Assembly: GCF_014646215.1 (NCBI RefSeq)
Contig: NZ_BMNA01000002.1
Span: 62,001-126,000, forward strand
Reading direction: 5' to 3'
Source of the DNA: Nakamurella endophytica
Lineage (GTDB): Bacteria > Actinomycetota > Actinomycetes > Mycobacteriales > Nakamurellaceae
DNA length: 64,000 bases
The notes below the pieces were generated by a model that saw nothing but the letters and a program-made list of their open reading frames with translations, did not search any database and was not told where the DNA came from. Position numbers and translations under genes: made by a program. Positions 20,501 to 30,380 of this stretch are shown piece by piece (the first letter of the stretch is position 1; each line of letters opens with the position of its first letter).

Positions 20501-22126
20501 GGAACAAGGTGTACCCGTGGATCGCCGCGACCCGGCACGCCACCACCGGGGTCGGGTTGATCTCGCCCCCGCCGCACCACGACATCTACTCGATCGAGGA
20601 CCTCAAGCAGCTCATCCACGACCTGCGCAACGCCAACCCGCGGGCCGAGGTGTCGGTCAAGCTGGTGGCCGAGCCGGGCGTCGGCACGGTCGCGGCCGGC
20701 GTCGCCAAGGCGCACTCGGACCGGGTGGTGATCGCCGGGCACGACGGCGGCACCGGCGCCGCCGCGCTGACCTCGCTGAAGCACACCGGGCAGCCCTGGG
20801 AGCTCGGCCTGGCCGAGGCGCAGCAGACGCTGCGGCTGAACGGGCTGCGCGAGCAGGTCCGGCTGCAGGCCGACGGCGGCATGAAGACCGGTCGCGACGT
20901 CGTCATCGCCGCGCTGCTGGGGGCCGAGGAGTACGGGTTCGCCACCGCGCCGCTGGTCGTCGCCGGCTGCATCATGATGCGGGTCTGCCACCTGGACACC
21001 TGCCCGGTCGGCATCGCCACCCAGAACCCGGTGCTGCGCGAGCGCTACACCGGCACCCCGGAGTTCGTCGAGACGTTCTTCCTGTTCCTGGCCGAGCAGG
21101 TGCGCGAGTACCTGGCCGCGCTGGGCTTCGCCACGGTGCAGGAGGCCGTGGGCCACGCCGAGCTGCTGGACGTGGCGCCGGCCGTCGACCACCACCGGGC
21201 CCGCGGCCTGGACCTGGCGCCGCTGCTCGCGGTCGCCGACACCCCGTCCGGCCACTCGTGCACCGGCCTGCCGCGGCACGACCTGTCCCGCTCGCTGGAC
21301 GCCCGGTTCGTCGAGCAGGCGCACGAGGCGCTGCAGGACGGCACCCCGGTGGCGCTGCGCAGCGAGATCCGCAACGTCGACCGGACGACCGGGACGATGC
21401 TCGGCTCCGAGGTCACCCGGCGGTTCGGCCCGGACGGGCTGCCGGACGGCACCATTCGCGTGGCGTTGACCGGCACCGCCGGGCAGTCGCTCGGCGCGTT
21501 CCTGCCGGCCGGGATCACCCTGACGCTGACCGGTGACGCCAACGACTACGTCGCCAAGGGGCTGTCCGGCGGCCGGGTCGTGGTGCGTCCCGCGGAGAAC
21601 TCGCCCGCCCAGGCGCCGGGAGCCAAGGTGCAGGTCATCGCCGGCAACACCATCGGCTACGGCGCCACGTCGGGCGAGGTGTACCTGCGCGGCCGGGTGG
21701 GGGAGCGGTTCGCCGTCCGCAACTCCGGCGCGCTGTTCGTCGCCGAGGGCGCCGGCGACCACGCCTGCGAGTACATGACCGGGGGCCGGGTGGTGGTGCT
21801 CGGCCGCACCGGCCGCAACGCGGCCGCCGGCATGAGCGGCGGCATCGCCTACTTCCTGGATCCCGACCCGGCCCGGATCAACACCGAGCTGGTGGACGTC
21901 GAGCCGGTGACCCTGGAGGACGAGGTGCTCTGGCTCGGCCAGGTGATCGCCGACCACCAGCGGTGGACCGGGTCCACCGTCGCCGCGGCGCTGCTGGCCG
22001 ACTGGCCGGCGTCCGCGCAGCGGTTCCGCCGCGTCATGCCCCGCGACTACCGGCGGGTCCTGGACCTGCGGGCCGAGGCCGAGCGCAGCGGCACCGACGC
22101 CGACCGACTGATCATGGAGGCATCGC

Positions 22127-22134
<8 letters not shown>
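17506..22134 (+). CDS. gltB: Glutamate synthase large subunit
   Basis: 1542-aa enzyme making glutamate from glutamine and 2-oxoglutarate. The N-terminal Ntn amidotransferase nucleophile is Cys22 in [10 protein letters not shown], so a 21-residue propeptide is removed. FMN-barrel motifs include [14 protein letters not shown] and GEGGEDVDR. The [3Fe-4S] cysteines lie in [15 protein letters not shown] near residue 1155, and a C-terminal glycine-rich beta-helix follows ([19 protein letters not shown]). GTG 17506 is chosen over longer frames because GGGAGG lies 6 nt upstream and it gives a normal propeptide. It overlaps gltD by 8 nt. Confidence 0.96.
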
Positions 22135-23611
<1,477 letters not shown>

Positions 23612-23667
23612 CGCCGGCACACCCTCCGGCGCCCGGCCGGCGCCCGCCCGGTGAGGGTGCGCCGGCG
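23612..23667 (+). terminator. Terminator after gltBD
   Basis: CGCCGGCACACCCTC (23612-23626) pairs with GAGGGTGCGCCGGCG (23653-23667) with one mismatch. The loop holds further GC-rich self-complementary sequence. It directly follows the gltD stop. Confidence 0.75.
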
Positions 23668-23708
23668 GTGGTGTGACCCCGGCTTCAGAATCGGTTCAGA
23701 TGCGCCGG

Positions 23709-23714
23709 TAGGGT
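23709..23714 (+). promoter_or_regulatory. -10 box for leaderless pyk transcript
   Basis: TAGGGT ends 7 nt before ATG 23722. Two direct TTCAGA words (23684-23689 and 23695-23700) lie upstream and may be part of the -35 region or an operator. The GTG at 23713 overlaps the box, so it is not a usable start. Confidence 0.65.
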
Positions 23715-23721
23715 GGTCGGC

Positions 23722-25140
23722 ATGGAACGCCGCGCGAAGATCGTCTGCACCCTGGGCCCCGCAACGTCTTCCGAGGCGGCGATCACCTCGCTCATCGAGG
23801 CGGGCATGAACGTGGCCCGGATGAACTTCAGCCACGGCGACTACGCCGACCACCAGCAGGTGCACGGCTACGTGCGCGCCGCCGCAGCCCGGCTGGGCCG
23901 GACCGTCGGCATCCTCGCCGACCTGCAGGGCCCCAAGATCCGGCTCGGCCGGTTCTCCGACGGCCCGCACCACTGGGACACCGGCGACAGCGTGACCATC
24001 ACGGTCGAGGACGTCGTCGGGACCCGGGAGCGGGTCTCCACCACCTACAAGGGTCTGGCCAACGACGCCCGTCCCGGTGACCGGCTGCTCATCGACGACG
24101 GCAAGGTCGGCCTGGTCGTCACCGCCGTCGAGGGCGACGACGTGCACTGCACCGTCACCGAGGGCGGCCCGGTGTCCAACAACAAGGGCATCTCGCTGCC
24201 CGGCATGAACGTGTCGGTGCCCGCCATGTCCGACAAGGACATCGCGGACCTCAAGTTCGCGCTGTCCCTGGGCGTGGACTTCGTCGCGCTGTCCTTCGTC
24301 CGGTCCCCGTCCGACGTCGACCTGGTCCACCAGGTCATGGACGAGGTCGGTGCCGCGCGCGTCCCGGTCATCGCCAAGCTCGAGAAGCCCGAGGCGGTGG
24401 CCAATCTCGAGGCGATCGTGCTGGCGTTCGACGGGGTGATGGTGGCCCGCGGCGACCTGGGCGTCGAGCTGCCGCTGGAGCAGGTCCCGCTGGTGCAGAA
24501 GCGCACGGTGCAGATCGCCCGGGAGAACGCCAAGCCGGTCATCGTCGCCACCCAGATGCTCGACTCGATGATCGAGCACTCCCGGCCCACCCGGGCGGAG
24601 GCCTCGGACGTCGCCAACGCCGTCCTGGACGGCGCGGACGCGGTGATGCTGTCCGGCGAGACCTCGGTCGGCAAGTACCCGTTCGTCACCGTCGCGACGA
24701 TGGCCCGGATCATCGAGGCCGTCGAGCAGGAGACCACCGTGGTGCCGCCGCTGAGCCACGTGCCGCGGACCAAGCGTGGCGTGCTGTCCTACGCGGCCCG
24801 CGACATCGGCGAGCGGCTGGAGGCCAAGGCGCTGGTGGCCTTCACGCAGACCGGGGACACGGTGCGGCGGCTGGCCCGGCTGCACACCCACCTGCCGCTG
24901 CTGGCCTTCACGCCGCTCGAGTCGACGCGGAACCAGCTGTCGCTGACCTGGGGGACGAAGACCTTCGAGGTGGCGTCGGTCGATTCGACCGACGCGATGG
25001 TCGCGCTGGTGGACAGTGCCATGCTCGAGGTCCCCGGATACCACGCCGGGGACACGGTGGTCATCGTGGCCGGCTCCCCGCCGAACACCTCGGGATCGAC
25101 GAACCTGATCCGGGTGCACCGGCTCGGCGCCGACGACTGA
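23722..25140 (+). CDS. pyk: Pyruvate kinase
   Basis: 472-aa glycolytic enzyme converting phosphoenolpyruvate and ADP to pyruvate and ATP. MNFSHGDY, ILADLQGPKIRLG, VIAKLEKPEAV (active-site Lys/Glu) and MVARGDLGVELP (near residue 240) are all present; TRAEASDVANAV and GETSVGKYP follow. The length is normal for the bacterial single-chain enzyme. ATG 23722 is fixed by the -10 box. The next gene is an acyl-CoA thioesterase, the same pair as pykA-tesB1 in mycobacteria. Confidence 0.96.
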   Translation: MERRAKIVCTLGPATSSEAAITSLIEAGMNVARMNFSHGDYADHQQVHGYVRAAAARLGRTVGILADLQGPKIRLGRFSDGPHHWDTGDSVTITVEDVVGTRERVSTTYKGLANDARPGDRLLIDDGKVGLVVTAVEGDDVHCTVTEGGPVSNNKGISLPGMNVSVPAMSDKDIADLKFALSLGVDFVALSFVRSPSDVDLVHQVMDEVGAARVPVIAKLEKPEAVANLEAIVLAFDGVMVARGDLGVELPLEQVPLVQKRTVQIARENAKPVIVATQMLDSMIEHSRPTRAEASDVANAVLDGADAVMLSGETSVGKYPFVTVATMARIIEAVEQETTVVPPLSHVPRTKRGVLSYAARDIGERLEAKALVAFTQTGDTVRRLARLHTHLPLLAFTPLESTRNQLSLTWGTKTFEVASVDSTDAMVALVDSAMLEVPGYHAGDTVVIVAGSPPNTSGSTNLIRVHRLGADD

Positions 25141-25180
25141 CCTCCGGACGGACACCTCGACCCGGGAGGACAGGGCTGCC

Positions 25181-26083
25181 GTGACCGCCGCCGACGGAGG
25201 CCCGCTGCTGGACGACGACGGGGTCCCGCGCGGCCAGCCGGTGCTGGACGCGCTGGTCCGGCTGCTGGACCTGGAGCGCCTGGAGGAGGACCTGTTCCGC
25301 GGCGTCTCCCCGCCGATGTCGCCGGTCCGCGTCTTCGGCGGGCAGGTGGCCGCCCAGGCGCTGGTGGCCACCGGTCGCACCGTCCCGCCGGACCGCCGGG
25401 TGCACTCGCTGCACGCGTACTTCATCCGGCCGGGCGATCCGTCGGTGCCGATCGTCTACCAGGTCGACCGGACCCGGGACGGCCGCAGCTTCACGACCCG
25501 CCGGGTGGTGGCGATCCAGCACGGCAAGCCGATCTTCACCATGTCCAGCTCGTTCCAGGTCGACGAGCCGGGTGTCGACCATGCCGTCGACCTGCCGGCG
25601 GTGCCGGAGCCGGAGACCCTGCCGACCATGTCCGAGCGGCTGGCCGCGGCCGACCCCAAGCCGCCGTTCTTCGCCCGGGTGCCGCGCCCGTTCGACATCC
25701 GCTACGTGGAGGCGCCGCACTGGACCGGCCGCGCGCAGCCGCGCCCCGGTGTCCGGGTCCGGGTCTGGTTCCGGCCGGACGGCGCGCTGCCCGACGACGA
25801 CCTGCTGCACGTCTGCGTGCTGGCCTACCTGTCCGACCTGACGCTGCTGGACTCGGTGCTGGCCAGCCATGGCGTGGCCGTGGGCGAGGACGTCACGCAG
25901 CTGGCCTCGCTGGACCACGCCATGTGGTTCCACCGACCCATCCGGCTCGACGACTGGGTGCTCTACGACACCGACTCGCCGAGCGCGTCGGGCGGGCGCG
26001 GCCTGGCCACCGGCCGGTTCTTCGCCCGGTCCGGCGCGCTGCTCGCCACGGTGGTGCAGGAGGGGTTGATCCGGGTCCGCTGA
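25181..26083 (+). CDS. tesB: Acyl-CoA thioesterase II
   Basis: 300-aa double-hotdog thioesterase that hydrolyses medium- and long-chain acyl-CoAs. RVFGGQVAAQAL near residue 50, VHSLHAYFIRPGDP, AYLSDLTLLDSV (catalytic Asp), SLDHAMWFHRP and VVQEGLIRVR (catalytic Gln) match the TesB fold. Length is typical. GTG 25181 has GGGAGGA about 9 nt upstream. It is 40 bp after pyk and is probably co-transcribed. The physiological substrate is not predictable from sequence. Confidence 0.93.
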   Translation: MTAADGGPLLDDDGVPRGQPVLDALVRLLDLERLEEDLFRGVSPPMSPVRVFGGQVAAQALVATGRTVPPDRRVHSLHAYFIRPGDPSVPIVYQVDRTRDGRSFTTRRVVAIQHGKPIFTMSSSFQVDEPGVDHAVDLPAVPEPETLPTMSERLAAADPKPPFFARVPRPFDIRYVEAPHWTGRAQPRPGVRVRVWFRPDGALPDDDLLHVCVLAYLSDLTLLDSVLASHGVAVGEDVTQLASLDHAMWFHRPIRLDDWVLYDTDSPSASGGRGLATGRFFARSGALLATVVQEGLIRVR

Positions 26084-26148
26084 GGCCGCCGTCGCGGGTC
26101 GTGCGGTGTGTACGGATCGCGGTCGGGGCGGTGCCCGGCGTGCTGCTG

Positions 26149-26225
26149 TGGTGCCCCCGGTCAGACTCGAACTGACACTGGACGGATTTTGAGACCGCTT
26201 CCTCTGCCGATTGGGATACGGGGGC
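26149..26225 (-). tRNA. tRNA-Leu (anticodon CAA), class I shape, CCA encoded
   Basis: Read on the minus strand the acceptor GCCCCCG (from 26225) pairs fully with CGGGGGC, followed by A and an encoded CCA. The T arm is GTCAG-TTCGAGT-CTGAC, and the anticodon loop is CTCAAAA, giving anticodon CAA for UUG codons. The variable region is only five bases (CCAGT), whereas bacterial tRNA-Leu is normally class II with a long variable arm. The anticodon stem has a U-U at its loop end, and the D stem is short with an enlarged loop. The structure is clear; the amino-acid identity is inferred from the anticodon only. Confidence 0.88.
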
Positions 26226-26263
26226 CGAGCGGACCCGTGCCGGTGCCCGGCGTCCGCAGCACG

Positions 26264-26269
26264 ATCCTA
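26264..26269 (-). promoter_or_regulatory. -10 box for the tRNA gene
   Basis: TAGGAT on the minus strand lies 38 nt before the tRNA 5' end, which would give a leader of about 31 nt for processing. No good -35 was found. Confidence 0.5.
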
Positions 26270-26360
26270 GACGGGACCGGGCCGCAGCCCGGCACTGTGA
26301 GCCGCACTGCATCACGGCCCCCGGGACGGTCGTCGTCACGCAGGGGAAACCTGCGCTGGA

Positions 26361-26366
26361 TACGCT
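26361..26366 (+). promoter_or_regulatory. -10 box upstream of pdtaR
   Basis: TACGCT, in a locally less GC-rich stretch, would start a transcript about 50 nt before the ATG of the ANTAR regulator. That gene has a real ribosome site (GGGAGG), unlike the leaderless genes here. Confidence 0.4.
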
Positions 26367-26423
26367 GCTCGGGCTACGCGGGGCCGACCGACGGCCCGCG
26401 CATTCCGACCGGGAGGGTGACCG

Positions 26424-27011
26424 ATGACGGCACCGCGCCGTGTCCTCATCGCCGAGGACGAGGCCCTGATCAGGCTCGATCTCGCCGAGATGCTGACCGA
26501 GGAAGGTTTCGAGGTGGTCGGCCAGGCCGCCGACGGGGCCGAGGCGGTCACGATGGCCGGCGAGCTGAAGCCGGACGTCGTCATCATGGACGTCAAGATG
26601 CCGAACAAGGACGGCATCGACGCAGCCGCGGAGATCGTCACCGACCAGATCGCCCCGGTCGTCATGCTGACCGCGTTCTCCCAGCGCGACCTGATCGAGC
26701 GGGCCCGGGACGCCGGCGCGATGGCGTACCTGGTCAAGCCGTTCAACCAGGCGGACCTCCTGCCGGCGATCGAGCTGGCGGTGGCCCGCTACACCGAGAT
26801 GGTGGCGTTGCGCGAAGAGGTCGCCGACATCACGCAGCGGCTGGAGACCCGCAAGCTCATCGACCGGGCCAAGGGCCTGCTGATGACGGCACAGAAGATG
26901 ACCGAGCCCGAGGCGTTCCGCTGGATCCAGCGCACCGCCATGGACCGGCGGACCTCGATGCAGGTCGTCGCCCAGGCCGTGCTCGACGGTCTCGGAGCCA
27001 AGTCCTCCTGA
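26424..27011 (+). CDS. pdtaR: ANTAR-domain response regulator (PdtaR type)
   Basis: 195-aa two-component regulator with an N-terminal receiver and C-terminal RNA-binding ANTAR domain, expected to control transcription or translation by antitermination. The receiver has acidic residues in IAEDEALIRL, phospho-acceptor Asp56 in VVIMDVKMP, the Thr in MLTAFSQ and Lys in LVKPFNQ. ANTAR helices follow from ~130: TRKLIDRAKGLLM, EAFRWIQRTAMDRR. A cognate PdtaS-type kinase is not adjacent. GGGAGG lies before ATG 26424. Its place between pyk-tesB and polA matches mycobacteria and Streptomyces. Confidence 0.93.
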   Translation: MTAPRRVLIAEDEALIRLDLAEMLTEEGFEVVGQAADGAEAVTMAGELKPDVVIMDVKMPNKDGIDAAAEIVTDQIAPVVMLTAFSQRDLIERARDAGAMAYLVKPFNQADLLPAIELAVARYTEMVALREEVADITQRLETRKLIDRAKGLLMTAQKMTEPEAFRWIQRTAMDRRTSMQVVAQAVLDGLGAKSS

Positions 27012-27846
27012 TCCCTCTCGGTGGCGGTCGGGTGACGGTCAGGCGCTGACCGGTGGCCGGCCACCGCCGTGCGGTGATCGGCGCCGGTGAGGTCCGGTAC
27101 CGACCGGCCGCGGGTGACCGTCCCGGTCGCGCGGTCGGGAGCGGTACGGGCGACACCCGGTCGCCGTGGTCGCCACCGGCGGCTGATCCGGCCGGCGACG
27201 CGCCCGGTGCTGCGTCGCCGCACCGGCGTCGTCGCCGTCGATCGAGCCGGCACGCCCGCCGCCGGGCACCGCCGCGCCGATCCCGTCGACCTGGCCGATG
27301 CAGCCGGCGGCCCGCCCCGCTCGTCGCACCGTGGTTCCCCGGTCCGGCGCACGGACCGCGAGGCCCCGGCCGGCGGTGTCCCGGGCCGGAAGTCCCGGCG
27401 AACCGTGACCGTCTGTCACGGGTGCGGCTCGGCCGATGGGCCGAACGGGCGCACGGACTCAACTTGGTCACGATTGCCGACCTCGGGCGGTCGGTCCCTC
27501 CTGCTGCCGGATCCGTGGCGTTAGCCTCCCTGTCTGCGTAACTTTGTCGGATCACCCGAGCAGGGTCTGTGACCCCGATGACACGAACGGCAGGACAGGC
27601 ACGTCCCACCGGACATACCGGCGGGTAACCCCCTCGAAACAACCGTGGGTCAAGCTTCCGCCGACGATCACGCCGGTGGCTCCCGGTGTCCCCGCCCCGC
27701 GACCGCGGTGCGGCCGGCCAGAGGAGCCGGGGAGCGACCAACGGGCGGCGGTCCGGACGGAATGCCGTTGCCACGGTGCGTCCGACGTGCCCAGCACCAC
27801 CCGGTGGCCGCGTCCCGCGTCCGCCGGCACCTGACTAGGAGGAGCA
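27012..27846 (+). promoter_or_regulatory. 835-bp gene-free region upstream of livJ with GlnR-like sites
   Basis: No frame in either strand looks protein-coding. The last 300 bp are less GC-rich than the surroundings. GTGAC-n6-GACAC (27569-27584) and GTAAC-n6-GAAAC (27625-27640) match the GlnR half-site pattern of actinobacteria, the second perfectly. A possible -10, TAACTT, sits at 27539-27544. The liv promoter and its nitrogen control are therefore probably here; the remainder of the region shows nothing recognisable apart from the palindromes after pdtaR. Confidence 0.5.
27036..27066 (+). terminator. Paired palindromes after pdtaR
   Basis: CGGTCAG-GCG-CTGACCG (27036-27052) is a perfect 7-bp hairpin. 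It shares two bases with a perfect 16-bp palindrome CGGTGGCCGGCCACCG (27051-27066). The pair lies 25 bp past the pdtaR stop and is probably a terminator, though the palindrome could also bind a dimeric protein. Confidence 0.55.
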
Positions 27847-29190
27847 TTGCGAATTCGTCCGATCACCCGCGTGGTGGCCGTCGGTGCGGCGGCGGCCCTG
27901 ACGCTGACCGGCTGTGCCAGCGGCAACTCCGGGAGCGGTACCTCGTCGAGCAGCAGCAGCAGCAGCTCGTCCTCGTCCGCCGGCGGCGGCGCCACCAGTG
28001 GTGGCGGTGGTGGCGGCGGCGGGGCCGGCAAGACCGTGATCATCTCCACCGACCTGCCGCTGCAGGGGTCCAGCGCCTCGCAGTCCGACTCCACGAACAA
28101 GCTGATCCAGCTGTACCTGGAGCAGGTCGGCAACAAGGCCGGCAACTACTCGATCCAGTTCAAGGCCTACGACGACTCGACCGCCGCCAAGGGCGCCTGG
28201 GACGACGCCGCGTGCGCCAAGAACGCCACCGACCACGTCGCCAACAAGGACGAGGTGGCCGTGATGGGCACCTTCAACTCGGGCTGCGCCAAGATCGAGG
28301 TGCCGGTGCTCAACCGCGACACCACCGGCCCGATGCTGATGGTCTCGCACGCCAACACCAACCCCGGCCTGACCAAGACCTGGGACACCGGCGAGCCGCA
28401 GAAGTACTACCCGACGGGCAAGCGCAACTACGCCCGCGTGGTGACCACGGACGACTACCAGGGCAACGCCGCTGCGGCGTTCGCCGCGTCGGACCTCAAG
28501 GTCAAGAAGTGCTTCGTGCTCAACGACAACCAGACGTACGGCCTGGGTGTCGCGAAGTCCTTCGCGGACGCGGCGCAGAAGCAGGGCATCCAGATCGCCG
28601 GGCAGCAGTCGTGGGACGCCAAGCAGCCGAACTACACGGCGCTGTTCCAGTCGATCAAGGCGACCGGCGCGGACTGCGTCTACCTGGGCGGGATCTACGA
28701 CAACAACGGCGGCCAGCTGATCAAGGACAAGGTCGCCGTCCTGGGTGACAACAAGACGGTCAAGATGCTCGGCCCCGACGGTTTCACCGGGTACGAGGAC
28801 CTGCTCAAGCTGCCGCAGTCGGAGGGTCTGTACCTGACCTTCGCGGGTCTGACCACCGAGCAGCTGGTCAAGGCCGGCGGCGTGCCGGCCAAGCTGATCG
28901 ACGCCTACACCAAGAAGTACGGCCAGGCGCCGACGGGCAGCTACCCGCTCTACGGCGTGGCCGGCGTCCAGGTGATCCTGGCGGCCATCGCCAAGTCGGA
29001 CGGCACCCGCAAGGGCGTCACCGACGCGGTGTTCTCCGGCGAGGGCATCGACATCCCGCAGTCCGAGTCGGTGACCGGCAAGGAGATCAAGATCGACCCG
29101 AAGTCGGGCGACACCACGGCCAAGGACGTCACGGTGGAGCTCGTCACCGGCGGCAAGGAGACCTTCCTCAAGGCCCAGGCCGTCAGCTGA
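27847..29190 (+). CDS. livJ: Branched-chain amino acid ABC transporter substrate-binding lipoprotein
   Basis: 447-aa type-I periplasmic-binding-fold protein, tethered outside the membrane, that captures Leu/Ile/Val or a similar amino acid. The signal peptide ends in lipobox LTGC with Cys23; a 35-residue Ser then Gly linker follows, then IISTDLPLQG, an early motif of the family. YGVAGVQVILAAI near the end is also typical. The start is an unusual TTG at 27847, forced by the frame and by AGGAGG 4 nt upstream. A 19-bp stem-loop follows the stop, so this gene may be expressed more than livHMGF. Confidence 0.9.
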   Translation: MRIRPITRVVAVGAAAALTLTGCASGNSGSGTSSSSSSSSSSSSAGGGATSGGGGGGGGAGKTVIISTDLPLQGSSASQSDSTNKLIQLYLEQVGNKAGNYSIQFKAYDDSTAAKGAWDDAACAKNATDHVANKDEVAVMGTFNSGCAKIEVPVLNRDTTGPMLMVSHANTNPGLTKTWDTGEPQKYYPTGKRNYARVVTTDDYQGNAAAAFAASDLKVKKCFVLNDNQTYGLGVAKSFADAAQKQGIQIAGQQSWDAKQPNYTALFQSIKATGADCVYLGGIYDNNGGQLIKDKVAVLGDNKTVKMLGPDGFTGYEDLLKLPQSEGLYLTFAGLTTEQLVKAGGVPAKLIDAYTKKYGQAPTGSYPLYGVAGVQVILAAIAKSDGTRKGVTDAVFSGEGIDIPQSESVTGKEIKIDPKSGDTTAKDVTVELVTGGKETFLKAQAVS

Positions 29191-29194
29191 CCGC

Positions 29195-29235
29195 ACGCGT
29201 CGGGCCCGGCGAGTACCTCGCCGGGCCCGACGCGT
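29195..29235 (+). terminator. Perfect 19-bp stem-loop between livJ and livH
   Basis: Arms 29195-29213 and 29217-29235 are exact inverted repeats around a 3-nt TAC loop; both ends carry an ACGCGT word. No T-run follows. It lies right after livJ, before the transporter genes, and probably terminates part of the transcripts or protects the livJ mRNA 3' end. Confidence 0.85.
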
Positions 29236-29332
29236 TCCCCGGTCACCGGACCCGCGGCCAGTACCGTGCCGCGGGTCCTCCCCCTGTCAGCCGGCCTTGC
29301 GCCGGGCGCGCGGAGAAAGAGGTCCGGACGCG

Positions 29333-30379
29333 ATGACCGCTCTTGCCATCGGCGGTACCAACAGGAAGGCCAAGATCCGGCTCGGGCCGATCGTGGAACG
29401 GGTCCTCGGCATCCTGATCCTGCTGTTCGCCGTCTACTGGATCGTCATCAACGCGATCGACGGCCCCGACCAGTTCGTCGGCTCCGTGCTCGTCGGCCTG
29501 CAGAACGGCGCCCTGTACGCCCTGGTGGCGCTGGGGTACACGATGGTCTACGGGATCATCGAGCTGATCAACTTCGCGCACGGCGACCTGTTCATGCTGG
29601 CCAGCATCGTCGCCGCCAACCTGATGGTGAACGTGCTCGGCGTCGGTGACCTGACCACGGCGACGATCCTGCCGCTGATCGTCGCGCTGGTGGTGTGCAT
29701 GGCTTTCGGGGCGTTCGTCAACGTCTCCGCCGAGTTCCTGGCCTATCGCCGGCTGCGCACGGCGCCCAAGCTGGCCCCGCTGATGACGGCGGTCGGCCTG
29801 TCGTTCGTGTTCCGCGGCATCGCCCAGCAGGACTACATCAACGGGTCGACGCAGAAGAACTGGCCGGTCAACTGGGGCGGCCCGATCATCGAGGGCGTCT
29901 ACGTCTACAAGCTGCTGCTGGTGCTGGTGGTGACCATCCCGCTGCTGCTGGCGATGACGTACATCGTCGCCCGCACCCGGCGTGGTAAGGCCATGCGCGC
30001 GGTCGCCCAGGACCAGGACGGTGCCCGGCTGATGGGCATCAACGTGAACGGCACCATCTCGTTCACCTTCGCGCTGGGCGGCGCCCTCGCCGGCGCGGCG
30101 GGCGTCCTGTACTTCCTGGTGCAGACCCAGACCTACTACGACACCGGGACCCAGCTGGGCCTGATCGCGTTCACCGCGGCCGTGCTCGGCGGGATCGGCA
30201 ACCTGACCGGTGCCGTCGTCGGCGGCGTGGCGATCGGGCTGGTGCAGGCACTGAACGAGGGCGGCGCGCACGGCCTGGGTTCCAACTGGTCGCAGTCGCT
30301 GGTCTTCATCATCTTGATCGTGCTGATGGTCTTCAAGCCGGAGGGCATCTTCGGGCGCCGCACCACGGAGAAGGTGTGA
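29333..30379 (+). CDS. livH: Branched-chain amino acid ABC transporter permease LivH
   Basis: 348-aa inner-membrane permease forming the LivHM channel. LQNGALYALVALGYTMVYG (near residue 56) and ELINFAHGDLFML are the LivH signature helices, and AVLGGIGNLTGAVVGG marks the EAA-like coupling region near the C-terminus. About eight to nine hydrophobic segments are present. ATG 29333 is preferred over an in-frame GTG at 29297 because AGAGG lies about 10 nt before it. One base separates its stop from livM. Confidence 0.92.
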   Translation: MTALAIGGTNRKAKIRLGPIVERVLGILILLFAVYWIVINAIDGPDQFVGSVLVGLQNGALYALVALGYTMVYGIIELINFAHGDLFMLASIVAANLMVNVLGVGDLTTATILPLIVALVVCMAFGAFVNVSAEFLAYRRLRTAPKLAPLMTAVGLSFVFRGIAQQDYINGSTQKNWPVNWGGPIIEGVYVYKLLLVLVVTIPLLLAMTYIVARTRRGKAMRAVAQDQDGARLMGINVNGTISFTFALGGALAGAAGVLYFLVQTQTYYDTGTQLGLIAFTAAVLGGIGNLTGAVVGGVAIGLVQALNEGGAHGLGSNWSQSLVFIILIVLMVFKPEGIFGRRTTEKV

Positions 30380-30380
30380 C

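Noticed and set aside
27012-27846. Hidden small genes in the livJ upstream gap
   Set aside because: All frames there lack family motifs, ribosome sites and coding bias; the region looks regulatory.
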